Below, one piece after another: positions 37,370-46,801 of a stretch of 64,000 bases of DNA. Positions within the stretch are counted from its first letter, which is position 1; the number at the start of each line of letters is the position of its first letter. Under the pieces are notes generated by a model, which worked only from the letters and a program-made list of their open reading frames with translations, did not search any database and was not told the DNA's origin. The translations under genes were made by a program, and so were the position numbers. Source of the DNA: Stutzerimonas stutzeri (lineage in GTDB: Bacteria > Pseudomonadota > Gammaproteobacteria > Pseudomonadales > Pseudomonadaceae); NCBI RefSeq assembly GCF_002909485.1, contig NZ_PPXG01000001.1:248001-312000 (forward strand), in the 5' to 3' direction.

Positions 37370-38260
37370 ATGGACTGGGACAATCTGCGCTATTTCCTTG
37401 AGGTCGCCCGAGCGGGGCGGCTAACGACCGCGGCGCGCCGGCTCGCCGTGGACCACACCACCGTGTCGCGTCGTTTGCAGGCGCTGGAAAAAAGCATGGG
37501 CCTGCAGCTGTTCCTGCGTGAGCCGGGCGGTTACAAGCTCACCGAAGCTGGGCGCAACCTGCTGCCGCGAGTGGAAGCGATGGAAAGCGCCAGCGTGGCC
37601 ATCGAGCACTCGTTGCCGAGCATGGGTGATGGCCTTTCTGGGCAGGTACGCATCGGCGCCACCGAGGGTTATGGCACGGTGATGCTCGCCGGCCAGCTCA
37701 CCGGGCTCAGCCGGCGCTATCCGCACCTGAACATCGATCTGCTGGCGCTGCCGCGCGCGGTGCGCCTGTCGCGTCACGAGGCGGACATCGTCATCACCCT
37801 CGAACGCCCGGAGCGCGGGCCGTTCATCATCACCCGGCTCACCGACTACGTGCTGCGGCTGTATGCCTCGCCGGCGTATCTCGACGAACACCCGCCGATC
37901 CGCAGCCGCGAGGATCTGGCAGAGCACCGCTTCGTCAGCTACGTGGATGACCTGCTGTTCAGCAAGGAGCTGCTGTTTCTCGATGGCATCGCCGACGCCC
38001 GCTCCATCGGTCTGCGCAGCACCAGCTTGCTGGCGCAGCAGGAAGCGGTGGCGATGGGGGCGGGGATCGCGATCCTGCCGGCGTTTTCCGCCGACACTGA
38101 TCCACGGCTGCGACTGCTGCTGCCGGAGGAGGTCAGCTTTACCCGCACCTTCTGGATGCTGATGCCGATCGAGTTCAAGGACCTGGCGCGCATGCGCACG
38201 ACCTGGGATTACCTGAAGGAAATGGCGCAGCAGAACCAAGGCCGACTGCTGGGCCAGTAG
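37370..38260 (+). CDS. LysR family transcriptional regulator
   Basis: A 296-residue regulator. The N-terminal winged helix-turn-helix (MDWDNLRYFLEVARAGRL and ARRLAVDHTTVSRRLQALE) is followed by a LysR substrate-binding domain. The ATG at 37370 has GGAGG eight bases upstream; an in-frame ATG at 37355 would add five residues but lacks a site. Divergent from mmsA, it probably controls the valine cluster in response to a pathway intermediate. Confidence 0.9.
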   Translation: MDWDNLRYFLEVARAGRLTTAARRLAVDHTTVSRRLQALEKSMGLQLFLREPGGYKLTEAGRNLLPRVEAMESASVAIEHSLPSMGDGLSGQVRIGATEGYGTVMLAGQLTGLSRRYPHLNIDLLALPRAVRLSRHEADIVITLERPERGPFIITRLTDYVLRLYASPAYLDEHPPIRSREDLAEHRFVSYVDDLLFSKELLFLDGIADARSIGLRSTSLLAQQEAVAMGAGIAILPAFSADTDPRLRLLLPEEVSFTRTFWMLMPIEFKDLARMRTTWDYLKEMAQQNQGRLLGQ

Positions 38261-38292
38261 TTATCGCTGGCCGAGCTGTCCAGAGAACCAGG

Positions 38293-38311
38293 GCGGCGCC
38301 GATAGAGCGCC
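38293..38311 (+). terminator. Hairpin between the convergent LysR and DUF2892 genes
   Basis: CGGCGC and GCGCCG pair around the seven-base loop CGATAGA. The T tract downstream is weak. Confidence 0.4.
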
Positions 38312-38383
38312 GTGAGCTTTACGCTTCAGCCGTGTATGGCAGTTATGCGCAGGCGGCACATCATCGAGGCTCCGCCCGGTTGA

Positions 38384-38737
38384 TCAGACGCGCGGCGTGG
38401 TGCGGCTTTCGTTCCCCATGGGGGTGGAGTCCGGCATCTGTACGCTGGTATCGGTGAAGTCCGAACTGTGCACTTCGGAATCCATCGGCATATGGCTGTA
38501 GCGCTGGCTCGGCAGTGCCGGCTTCGCTTCCATCTCGGTCAACAGCCGCTTGCCCTCGCAACGGCCGCTGATTCCGCGCGCCAGTGCCATGCCGCCCATC
38601 GCCAGCTCGGCCAGTCCGAAAATCCCGCCGCGGCGCAGCCCTTTACCCATCAGCACCAAGCCGCCCGCCAGCGAGGCCGCGCGCTCCCAGCCGTGTACAT
38701 TCTGCGGGGCATTCTTGTCGAATAATTGCTTGATCAT
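38384..38737 (-). CDS. DUF2892 domain membrane protein
   Basis: A 117-residue protein. The N-terminal NVHGWERAASLAGG and two hydrophobic segments (GLVLMGKGLRRGGIFGLAEL and AMGGMALARG) resemble the YgaP-type DUF2892 membrane domain. The hydrophilic C-terminal 50 residues are not recognisable. The ATG at 38737 follows GAGGA; a longer upstream frame is not family-like. Function unknown; it diverges from the kdp operon. Confidence 0.7.
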   Translation of the reverse strand: MIKQLFDKNAPQNVHGWERAASLAGGLVLMGKGLRRGGIFGLAELAMGGMALARGISGRCEGKRLLTEMEAKPALPSQRYSHMPMDSEVHSSDFTDTSVQMPDSTPMGNESRTTPRV

Positions 38738-38845
38738 CTGCAGCGTCCTCTGAAGGCAAGTGGTTAATAGATGACTGCGCCGGGCCGCCAGCGTTCCGGC
38801 CAGAGCGCGATGTGGTCCCACAGCAGCGCCGCGGGGTCCGAGGCG

Positions 38846-38870
38846 AAAAATACGTTTTCTTTACGCCGCC
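38846..38870 (+). promoter_or_regulatory. KdpE-like operator upstream of kdpF
   Basis: The stretch reads AAAAATACG, then TTTTCTTTACGCCGCC. It resembles the E. coli KdpE site, which has an A/T-rich half followed by TTTACACCCCGCC. A second partial copy, TTTACAGCCGCC, lies at 38893-38904, closer to kdpF. The similarity is by eye only. Confidence 0.5.
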
Positions 38871-38954
38871 TGGCCGCTTGCGCAATCGAAACTTTACAGC
38901 CGCCGCTCCGAAACTTTGCGTTCACGCATTGACGCGTCCTACGGAGCATTACCC

Positions 38955-39044
38955 ATGACCATCCTCGACGGGCTCGCATTGGGCCTGGCCATCATCCTGT
39001 TCTTCTATTTGCTGGCTGCGCTGCTGCGCGCCGAACGTAGTTAG
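38955..39044 (+). CDS. kdpF: Potassium-transporting ATPase subunit F (KdpF)
   Basis: A 29-residue single-helix protein: after [12 protein letters not shown] the segment [12 protein letters not shown] spans the membrane, ending RAERS. It is the small stabilising subunit of the Kdp complex. GGAG lies eight bases before the ATG, and kdpA begins eight bases after the stop. It is easily missed by automated calling because of its length. Confidence 0.9.
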   Translation: MTILDGLALGLAIILFFYLLAALLRAERS

Positions 39045-39052
39045 GGGGCCGC

Positions 39053-40753
39053 ATGCACGCCAATGACTACTGGCTAATCGCAGCTTTTTTTATCCTCGTG
39101 CTGGCGCCAGCGCCCTGGCTCGGGCGCTATCTGTACCGTGCAATGGAGGGTGAACGCACCTGGCTGACACCTGTATTTCAGCCGGTCGAGCGGCTGTGCT
39201 ATCGAGCTGCAGGCGTAGATCGGGACAGCGAGCAAAACTGGTTGGGCTACAGCCTGGCTTTGCTCGGCCTGACTGTGGTCAGCCTCCTTGGGTTGTTTGC
39301 GACGCTCATGTTGCAAGGGCAGCTTCCGCTGAATCCGCAACGCATTCCCGGGCTCGAATGGCACCTGGCGCTGAACACTGCTGTGAGTTTCGTCACCAAC
39401 ACCAACTGGCAGGCCTATAGCGGTGAGGCGCAGCTCAGCTACTTCAGCCAGATGCTGGGTCTGGGTGTGCAGAACTTCGTCAGCCCGGCGGTCGGTCTGG
39501 CGGTGCTGGTGGTGCTCTGTCGCGCACTGTCGCGCCGCAACGCGGGTGCAGTCGGCAATTTCTGGGTCGATATGACCCGCGCCGTGCTGTATGGACTGCT
39601 GCCATTCAGCCTCATCCTAGCGCTGCTGCTGGTGTGGCAGGGCGTGCCGCAAAGCCTGGCGGACTACGTTCAGGTGGTGACGCTGCAGGGCGGCGAGCAG
39701 AGCATTCCACTGGGGCCGGCAGCCAGCCAGATCGCGATCAAACAGCTAGGCACTAACGGCGGTGGCTTCTTCGGCGTCAATTCGGCCCACCCGTTCGAGA
39801 ACCCGACAGCCTGGAGCAACCTGCTCGAGGTGGCTTCGATCCCGCTGTTGCCGGCCGCACTGGTATTCATGTTCGGCCACTACGTTCGCGACCTTCGGCA
39901 GAGCAGGGCGATTCTGGCCTGCATGCTGGTGCTGTTCTCACTCGGGCTGGGCACGACCCTGCTTGCCGAGCATCAGCCCAACCCTGCATTTTTTGGTATT
40001 GCCGTGGAACAGACGGGGCCGCTGGAAGGCAAGGAAAGCCGTCTGGGCATTGCCGCCTCGGCGCTATGGGCGACCGTCACCAGCGCGGCTTCGAACGGCT
40101 CGGTCAATGCCATGCATGACAGCTTCAGCCCCCTTGGCGGCATGGTGCCGATGTTCAACATGATGCTGGGCGAGATCGTGTTCGGCGGTGTTGGCGCAGG
40201 CTTGTACGGCATGTTGCTGTTCGTGCTGGTCACGGTTTTCCTGGCGGGACTGATGATCGGACGCACACCCGAGTACCTAGGCAAGAAGCTCGAAGCGCGC
40301 GAGGTCCGCCTGCTGGTGGCTTCTCTGCTGGTGATGCCGGTGGGTGTGCTGGTGCTGGCTGCGATCGGTGTCAGCTTGCCGGGACCCGCCGCCTCGATCA
40401 CCAATCCTGGCCCTCATGGGCTGAGCCAGATCCTGTACGCCTACACCTCGGGTACCGGCAATAACGGCTCGGCCTTCGCCGGCTTTGGCGCCGGCACGAC
40501 GTATCACAACCTGATGATCGCACTCGCCATGCTGCTGGGGCGCTTCGGCTTCATCCTGCCGGTGCTGGCGATTGCCGGCAGTCTGGCGGCTAAGAACCGC
40601 GCACCGCTCGATGCCAACAGCTTCCCCACCCACGGACCGCTGTTCGTGACGCTGTTGACCCTGGTGATTCTGCTGGTCGGCGGGCTGACATTCCTGCCGG
40701 CCCTCGCGCTCGGCCCGCTCGCCGAACACTTCGTCCTGCTGCAAGGCTTCTGA
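39053..40753 (+). CDS. kdpA: Potassium-transporting ATPase subunit A (KdpA)
   Basis: The 566-residue potassium channel-like subunit of KdpFABC, with about ten membrane helices. Selectivity-filter repeats are visible: [44 protein letters not shown] and [18 protein letters not shown] precedes the ATG. It captures potassium with micromolar affinity and passes it to KdpB. Confidence 0.97.
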   Translation: MHANDYWLIAAFFILVLAPAPWLGRYLYRAMEGERTWLTPVFQPVERLCYRAAGVDRDSEQNWLGYSLALLGLTVVSLLGLFATLMLQGQLPLNPQRIPGLEWHLALNTAVSFVTNTNWQAYSGEAQLSYFSQMLGLGVQNFVSPAVGLAVLVVLCRALSRRNAGAVGNFWVDMTRAVLYGLLPFSLILALLLVWQGVPQSLADYVQVVTLQGGEQSIPLGPAASQIAIKQLGTNGGGFFGVNSAHPFENPTAWSNLLEVASIPLLPAALVFMFGHYVRDLRQSRAILACMLVLFSLGLGTTLLAEHQPNPAFFGIAVEQTGPLEGKESRLGIAASALWATVTSAASNGSVNAMHDSFSPLGGMVPMFNMMLGEIVFGGVGAGLYGMLLFVLVTVFLAGLMIGRTPEYLGKKLEAREVRLLVASLLVMPVGVLVLAAIGVSLPGPAASITNPGPHGLSQILYAYTSGTGNNGSAFAGFGAGTTYHNLMIALAMLLGRFGFILPVLAIAGSLAAKNRAPLDANSFPTHGPLFVTLLTLVILLVGGLTFLPALALGPLAEHFVLLQGF

Positions 40754-40761
40754 GGAGCGTC

Positions 40762-42816
40762 ATGATGAACGTCCGTCAAACGGCACTCGAAAGTGCCGAG
40801 CAACAACCTGCTACATCCTTTGCCGCGCTGTGCAAGCCGGCGCTGTTGCAGGCCCTGGTCAAACTCGACCCACGCCGGCTCGCCCGATCTCCGGTGATGC
40901 TGGTGGTCGAGCTCGCCGCTGTAGCGACCACATTGCTGTGTTTCTTGCCCGACGCGGCGGTCAGTCGCCCGGTGGCAATACAGATAGCGCTATGGCTGTG
41001 GTTCACCGTGCTCTTCGCCAACTTTGCCGAAGCGCTTGCCGAAGGGCGCGGCAAGGCACGGGCGGATAGCCTCAAGGCAGGCGTACAGGGGCTCGAAGCG
41101 CGACTGCGCGATGACAATGGCAATTACCGTCAGGTGGCGGCGAGCAGCCTGCGGCGCGGCGATGTGGTAAGGGTCGAGGTCGGCGAGCTGATTCCCGGTG
41201 ATGGGGAAGTCATCGAAGGCATCGCGGCCGTCAACGAGGCGGCGATTACCGGGGAGTCTGCACCGGTGATCCGCGAGTCGGGAGGGGATCGCTCGGCCGT
41301 CACGGGCAATACCCGCGTAGTGTCCGATTGGCTTTTGGTGCGCATCAGCAGCGATCCGGGCGAATCCACACTGGACCGAATGATCGCTCTGGTTGAGGGG
41401 GCCAAGCGACAGAAAACGCCCAACGAGGTCGCGCTGGACGTCCTGTTGATCGGGCTGACGCTGATCTTTCTCGTAGTGGTCGCCACGCTGCAGCCATTCG
41501 CCCGCTTCGCCGGGGGCGATCTGCCACTGGTCTTTCTGGTCGCGCTGCTGGTGACATTGATTCCGACGACGATCGGCGGGCTGTTGTCGGCGATCGGCAT
41601 CGCCGGCATGGATCGTCTGGTGCGGCTCAACGTGATCGCCAAATCGGGCCGGGCAGTGGAGGCGGCGGGCGACGTCCAGGTGCTGCTATTGGACAAGACC
41701 GGCACCATCACCTTCGGCAACCGGCGCTGCAGCGCGATGGTGAAGGCCCCCGGCATTTCCACCACTGAGCTGTCGTATGCGGCATTGCTCTCTTCGCTGG
41801 CGGACGACACGGCCGAAGGCAAATCCATCGTGGAATACCTGCGTGCCCTGTCGCCCATGGCGGAGCCGTCCACACAGAACGTCAGCAATATTCCATTCAG
41901 CGCCGAAACCCGTTTATCCGGTGCCGATCATCAGGGCCGCCGCTATCGCAAGGGAGCCGTAGACGCCGTGCTTGACCATCTCGGCATGACGCGCGAGCAG
42001 GTTCCGCCGGTACTGGCACGTGAGGTGGAAAAGATCGCTCAGAGTGGCGGCACGCCTTTGCTGGTATGCGCCGATGACCGTTTGTTGGGCGTCATCCACC
42101 TAAAGGATGTCGTAAAACCCGGCATACGCGAGCGCTTCGCCGAGCTGCGTCAGCTGGGCATACGTACGGTGATGGTTACCGGGGACAACCCACTGACTGC
42201 CGCCGCGATCGCAGCCGAGGCCGGGGTCGACGACCTGATCGCCGAAGCGACGCCGCAGAAGAAGTTGCAGCGCATTCGCCAGGAGCAGGCCGAGGGCAAG
42301 ATGGTCGCCATGTGCGGCGATGGCGCCAACGATGCGCCAGCGCTGGCACAGGCCGATGTCGGCATGGCGATGAACGACGGCACCCAGGCTGCGCGGGAGG
42401 CGGCGAATCTGGTCGATCTGGACTCCGATCCGACCAAGTTGCTCGACGTGGTTCAGGTGGGCAAGCAGCTGCTGGTGACACGGGGCGCGTTGACGACCTT
42501 TTCGATCGCCAACGACGTGGCGAAGTACTTCGCCATCCTGCCTGCACTATTCATCGGCATCTATCCGCAGCTCTCGGCACTGAACCTGATGCAGCTGCAC
42601 AGTCCCGAAAGCGCGATCCTGTCGGCGATCGTATTCAACGCGCTGATCATCGTCGTCCTGATCCCGCTGGCGCTGCGTGGCGTGCGCATCAAGGCGGCCG
42701 ACGCAGCCAGCCTGCTACGGCGCAACCTGCTGATCTACGGACTGGGTGGGCTGCTGGCGCCGTTCGTTGGGATAAAGCTGATCGATCTGCTACTGACCGC
42801 GACTGGTCTGGTCTGA
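40762..42816 (+). CDS. kdpB: Potassium-transporting P-type ATPase subunit B (KdpB)
   Basis: The 684-residue catalytic subunit. The phosphorylated Asp311 lies in [11 protein letters not shown], the actuator motif TGES is in ITGESAPVI, and the hinge [19 protein letters not shown] is intact. The two adjacent ATGs at 40762 and 40765 follow GAGGAG; spacing slightly favours the second. It energises potassium uptake by ATP hydrolysis. Confidence 0.97.
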   Translation: MMNVRQTALESAEQQPATSFAALCKPALLQALVKLDPRRLARSPVMLVVELAAVATTLLCFLPDAAVSRPVAIQIALWLWFTVLFANFAEALAEGRGKARADSLKAGVQGLEARLRDDNGNYRQVAASSLRRGDVVRVEVGELIPGDGEVIEGIAAVNEAAITGESAPVIRESGGDRSAVTGNTRVVSDWLLVRISSDPGESTLDRMIALVEGAKRQKTPNEVALDVLLIGLTLIFLVVVATLQPFARFAGGDLPLVFLVALLVTLIPTTIGGLLSAIGIAGMDRLVRLNVIAKSGRAVEAAGDVQVLLLDKTGTITFGNRRCSAMVKAPGISTTELSYAALLSSLADDTAEGKSIVEYLRALSPMAEPSTQNVSNIPFSAETRLSGADHQGRRYRKGAVDAVLDHLGMTREQVPPVLAREVEKIAQSGGTPLLVCADDRLLGVIHLKDVVKPGIRERFAELRQLGIRTVMVTGDNPLTAAAIAAEAGVDDLIAEATPQKKLQRIRQEQAEGKMVAMCGDGANDAPALAQADVGMAMNDGTQAAREAANLVDLDSDPTKLLDVVQVGKQLLVTRGALTTFSIANDVAKYFAILPALFIGIYPQLSALNLMQLHSPESAILSAIVFNALIIVVLIPLALRGVRIKAADAASLLRRNLLIYGLGGLLAPFVGIKLIDLLLTATGLV

Positions 42817-42858
42817 ATCCCGCCGCGCCTCACTGGCGCGGCTTCTGGAGATGAAAAA

Positions 42859-43425
42859 ATGCTCAAACAAATTCGTCCGGCGCTCGTCCTGCTGGTTCTG
42901 ATGACCCTGATCACAGGGGGCGCTTATCCGCTGCTGGTCACGGCTGTGGCGCAGCTGGCCTTTGCCGAACAGGCCAACGGCAGCCTGGTTCGTGATGCCA
43001 GCGGGCAGGTGCGTGGTAGCAGCTTGTTGGCCCAGCGTTTCGAAGGCGCGCAGTGGTTCCATCCGCGCCCTTCGGCGGGGGACTACGAGACGGTGGCCAG
43101 CGGCGCCAGCAACCTGGCACCAAGCAACCCGGAACTGGCCGACCAGGTCCGTGCGCGGGTAATCGAATGGGGAGGCAGCCCGACGGAGCCGGTGCCTATG
43201 GAGTTGGCGACGACTTCGGCCAGCGGGCTCGACCCGCACCTGACGCTGGCTGCCGCTCGCTTCCAGGTATCACGGGTCGCCGCCGCTCGGGGAATACAGC
43301 CCGAGCGTCTGGACCGCTTGTTGCACGAACACCTGGAAACCCCTCTGGTGGGGCCCGCCGTGGTCAACGTGCTGGCTCTGAATCTCGCATTGGCCGACAA
43401 TCGTCTGCCTGCCCCTAGCGAGTGA
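42859..43425 (+). CDS. kdpC: Potassium-transporting ATPase subunit C (KdpC)
   Basis: A 188-residue subunit with one N-terminal membrane helix ([22 protein letters not shown]; about 9-30) and a soluble domain with the typical [20 protein letters not shown] and [20 protein letters not shown] motifs. It is needed for assembly and ATP affinity of the complex. It follows kdpB by 42 bases and precedes kdpD by five. Confidence 0.96.
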   Translation: MLKQIRPALVLLVLMTLITGGAYPLLVTAVAQLAFAEQANGSLVRDASGQVRGSSLLAQRFEGAQWFHPRPSAGDYETVASGASNLAPSNPELADQVRARVIEWGGSPTEPVPMELATTSASGLDPHLTLAAARFQVSRVAAARGIQPERLDRLLHEHLETPLVGPAVVNVLALNLALADNRLPAPSE

Positions 43426-43430
43426 TGTGA

Positions 43431-46088
43431 ATGAGCGATGCCCTGCGCGCGGATGCGCTGCTCGACGATGTTCCGAGGGAAGGCCGTGGGCGTCTCAAGG
43501 TTTTCCTCGGAGCCGCGCCCGGGGTCGGCAAGACCTACGCGATGCTGCAGGCCGCACAGCGCCAACGACAGTTGGGGCGCGACTTGCGGGTGGGGGTGGT
43601 CGAGACCCATGGCAGGGCCGAAACCGAGGCGATGCTCATTGGCCTGCCCGCTCAGCCGCTGATCCGCAGCGAGTATCGCGGCATCACCTTGGCAGAAATG
43701 GATCTCGATGGCTTGCTGGCCGTGCGGCCGAATGTAGTGCTGGTGGACGAACTGGCGCACAGCAACGCGCCCGGTAGCCGCCACAGCAAGCGCTGGCAGG
43801 ACGTGCTGGAACTGCTCGAAGCAGGCATCGATGTCTATACCACGGTCAATGTCCAGCATCTGGAAAGCCTGAACGATCAAGTCCGTGCGATTACAGGGAT
43901 ACAGGTCCGGGAAACGGTCCCGGACTGGATACTGCAGGAGGCCGACGACATCCTGCTGATCGACCTGCCACCGCGCGAGCTGCTGGAACGCTTGCGCGAG
44001 GGCAAGGTGTATGTTCCTGAACAGGCCCGGGCGGCTATCGACGCATTCTTTACGCAGACCAACCTGACGGCCTTGCGTGAGCTGGCAATGCAGACTGCCG
44101 CCGCTCGGGTCGATGCCGAGCTGAACCGGCGTTACCGCTTGCAAGGTCAGTCGGCACCGGCCGTTCGTGGTCGCCTGCTGGTCGGTATCCACGGTAACGA
44201 TGCTGCCGAAGGGCTGGTACGGCACGCCGCACGCGTTGCGGAGCGTAGGCACCTGCCGTGGTCAGTCGTGTATGTGAACACCGGGGCGAATCGCAACGAG
44301 GCCACATTGGGCCATCTTCAGGCTGCCCAGCAGCTCGCTGAAAGATTAGGCGCCGAGGTGGTGGAGCTGCGTGGAGAGCGAGTAGCCCGCACATTGATCG
44401 ACCACGCGTACGAGCGCCGCGCTACGTTGGTCCTGGTCGGACGTAGCGGAGCACGACGGGGCCTGAAACGCTTGTTCATGCGTTCAGTCGCCGAACAGCT
44501 CATCGCGGCAGGTCAGGGGCTGGAAATCAGCATCTTCGACCAGCAGCGCACGCCCTCGCGTAGTTCGGGCCGGGCGACGAGGCCGTTCGAATGGCGCACT
44601 TACCTGCTGGCCTTACTGGCCACGTTGGTGGCGACTGGCGCTGCACTCGTGCTGTCGCGCTATCTTGCGCTGCCCAACATCTCCCTGGTGTTTCTTACAG
44701 CGGTATTGATGGTGGCGGTGCGTAGTAGCCTGGGCCCGTCGCTGGCCTGCGCCGGGCTGTCGTTTCTTTTTTACAACTTTCTGTTCATACCACCGACCTT
44801 CACTTTTATCGTGGCGCGGCAGGAAGATGTGCTGACGTTGCTGTTCTTCCTGCTGATGGCGGTTCTGGCAGGAAATCTCGCCAGCCGTCAGCGTCACCAG
44901 TTGCAGGCTTTGCGGCAGGCGCAAGCGGAGACTACGGCGCTGCTCGAGCTCTCCGGGCGGCTAAGTGCTGCCACCGATATGCAGGCCGTTTGCGCAGTTG
45001 CGGTTCACCAACTGCAGTTGCTTTCGGACGTTGAAGCCGTAGTGGCGACGCGTACGAAAAAGGCCGAGTGGTCGTTCAAGGGTGATGTTTTGCCGGTTTT
45101 GAGTGACTTGGAGCAGGCGGCGGCTGAGTGGTCCTGGAAACATGGACAAGCTGCGGGGCAGGGGACTGATACCTTGCCTGGCGGCCAGTGGTGGTGGCTG
45201 CCACTCTCCAGCGATGGGCAATCGCTGGGCGTGCTTGGTATTCGGCCGGCCCCTGGGAAACAGCTACCGCCGGCCAAGGGTCGACTCATTGCCGCTCTGG
45301 CCCAACCCGTGGCGCAAGCGTTGGGGCGCGCAACACTTGCCAATGAACTTGAGGCGGCCCGGCTGCATGGCCAGAACGAAGAGCTGCGCAGTGCCTTGCT
45401 GGCTTCCGTTTCGCACGATTTGCGCACACCGCTGACCGCCATGCGCGGGTCCATCGACTGCCTGGCCAGTCTGGGGGCGGGCATGAGTGAGACTGACCGG
45501 CAGGAGCTTCTGGATACCACGCGGGACGAAGCGGAGCGGCTGGATCGCTATATCCAGAACCTGCTGGATATGACGCGGCTGGGCCATGGCGGTCTCAAGC
45601 TGATTCGCGACTGGGTGACGCCGGCCGATATTGTCGCCAGCGCCCTGCAACGCCTGCAGCGAGTCCTGGCTGGTTTCCAGGTCGTGCTTCGGATTCCCGA
45701 CCGGCTGCCGCTGCTGTACGTCCACGCGGCGCTGATCGAACAGGCGCTGGTCAACGTGCTGGAAAATGCTGCGCGATTTTCCTCGCCGGGAGGGTCCGTG
45801 GAAGTGGCAATTTCAGCGGCCCCCAACGCGTTGCGTTTCATCGTCAGGGACGAGGGGCCGGGCATTCCCGAAGCGGAGCGAGAGAAAATCTTCGATATGT
45901 TCTACACCGCTGCACGGGGAGACCGGGGCGGTCCGGGCACCGGGCTGGGGCTCGCCATCTGCCAGGGCATGATCGGCGCTCATGGCGGGCGCGTACTGGT
46001 TGATGATGGGCTCAATGGCCGAGGCGCAAGTGTGATCCTGGAACTGCCGCTATCGCCGCAGCCGGAAATGGAGGACGGTCTTTCGTGA
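43431..46088 (+). CDS. kdpD: Sensor histidine kinase KdpD
   Basis: An 885-residue sensor for potassium limitation and turgor. The N-terminal KdpD domain has Walker A FLGAAPGVGKTYAML (about 23-37) and VLVDELAHSNAPGSRH. A universal-stress-protein-like domain follows (about 245-370), then four membrane helices (about 385-485), a GAF-like region, the phosphoacceptor His662 in SVSHDLRTPLTAMRG and an HATPase domain ending with DEGPGIPEAE and GTGLGLAIC. It overlaps kdpE by four bases. Confidence 0.96.
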   Translation: MSDALRADALLDDVPREGRGRLKVFLGAAPGVGKTYAMLQAAQRQRQLGRDLRVGVVETHGRAETEAMLIGLPAQPLIRSEYRGITLAEMDLDGLLAVRPNVVLVDELAHSNAPGSRHSKRWQDVLELLEAGIDVYTTVNVQHLESLNDQVRAITGIQVRETVPDWILQEADDILLIDLPPRELLERLREGKVYVPEQARAAIDAFFTQTNLTALRELAMQTAAARVDAELNRRYRLQGQSAPAVRGRLLVGIHGNDAAEGLVRHAARVAERRHLPWSVVYVNTGANRNEATLGHLQAAQQLAERLGAEVVELRGERVARTLIDHAYERRATLVLVGRSGARRGLKRLFMRSVAEQLIAAGQGLEISIFDQQRTPSRSSGRATRPFEWRTYLLALLATLVATGAALVLSRYLALPNISLVFLTAVLMVAVRSSLGPSLACAGLSFLFYNFLFIPPTFTFIVARQEDVLTLLFFLLMAVLAGNLASRQRHQLQALRQAQAETTALLELSGRLSAATDMQAVCAVAVHQLQLLSDVEAVVATRTKKAEWSFKGDVLPVLSDLEQAAAEWSWKHGQAAGQGTDTLPGGQWWWLPLSSDGQSLGVLGIRPAPGKQLPPAKGRLIAALAQPVAQALGRATLANELEAARLHGQNEELRSALLASVSHDLRTPLTAMRGSIDCLASLGAGMSETDRQELLDTTRDEAERLDRYIQNLLDMTRLGHGGLKLIRDWVTPADIVASALQRLQRVLAGFQVVLRIPDRLPLLYVHAALIEQALVNVLENAARFSSPGGSVEVAISAAPNALRFIVRDEGPGIPEAEREKIFDMFYTAARGDRGGPGTGLGLAICQGMIGAHGGRVLVDDGLNGRGASVILELPLSPQPEMEDGLS

Positions 46089-46780
46089 GTGGCGAATCGG
46101 CAAGTGTTCTGATCATCGACGATGAGCCGCAGATCCGGAAATTCCTTCGCATCAGCCTTGTCTCGCAAGGCTATCGGGTGGTCGAGGGCGTCGATGGCCG
46201 CGATGGTCTGACCCGTGCGGCGCTCGAGCGGCCGGATCTGGTTGTGCTGGACCTTGGCCTGCCTGACATGGACGGCCAGGTCGTGTTGAGCGAGCTGCGC
46301 GGCTGGAGCCAGGTGCCGGTGATTGTGCTGTCGGTACGCTCCAGTGAGGCGGAAAAGGTCAGGGCGCTCGATGCTGGCGCGAATGACTACGTCACCAAGC
46401 CATTCGGTATTCAGGAATTCCTCGCCCGGGTGCGCGGGCTGTTGCGTCAATCCACGGTTTCTGCGAGCACGACCGCCCAGGTGGTTGCAGGTGCCTTGTG
46501 CATAGACTTCGCGTTCAGACGGGTCAGTCTGGACGACCAGGCCGTGAGCCTCACCCGCAAGGAGTATGCGGTGCTAGCGGAGCTGGCCCGTCACGCTGGG
46601 CGGGTGGTGACACAACAGCATTTGCTGAAAGAAATCTGGGGGCCGTCCCACGGAGGCGACAGTCACTATCTACGTGTCGTCATCGGGCATCTGCGGCGCA
46701 AGCTTGGCGACGATCCGGCTGCGCCGCGCTTTATCGTGACCGAGCCCGGAGTCGGGTATCGCTTGGTCTCGGACGCATGA
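46085..46780 (+). CDS. kdpE: Response regulator KdpE
   Basis: A 231-residue OmpR/PhoB-type regulator, starting with GTG in a GTGA overlap with kdpD. Acidic pocket residues lie in IDDEPQIRKFL, the phosphorylated Asp56 in VLDLGLPDMDG and Lys in VTKPFG. The C-terminal winged helix contains SLTRKEYAVLAELARHAGR and GVGYRLV. It activates kdpFABC, probably at the site near 38846-38870. Confidence 0.96.
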   Translation: MSGESASVLIIDDEPQIRKFLRISLVSQGYRVVEGVDGRDGLTRAALERPDLVVLDLGLPDMDGQVVLSELRGWSQVPVIVLSVRSSEAEKVRALDAGANDYVTKPFGIQEFLARVRGLLRQSTVSASTTAQVVAGALCIDFAFRRVSLDDQAVSLTRKEYAVLAELARHAGRVVTQQHLLKEIWGPSHGGDSHYLRVVIGHLRRKLGDDPAAPRFIVTEPGVGYRLVSDA

Positions 46781-46801
46781 TGCGCGCACCTGAGCAGCAC
46801 T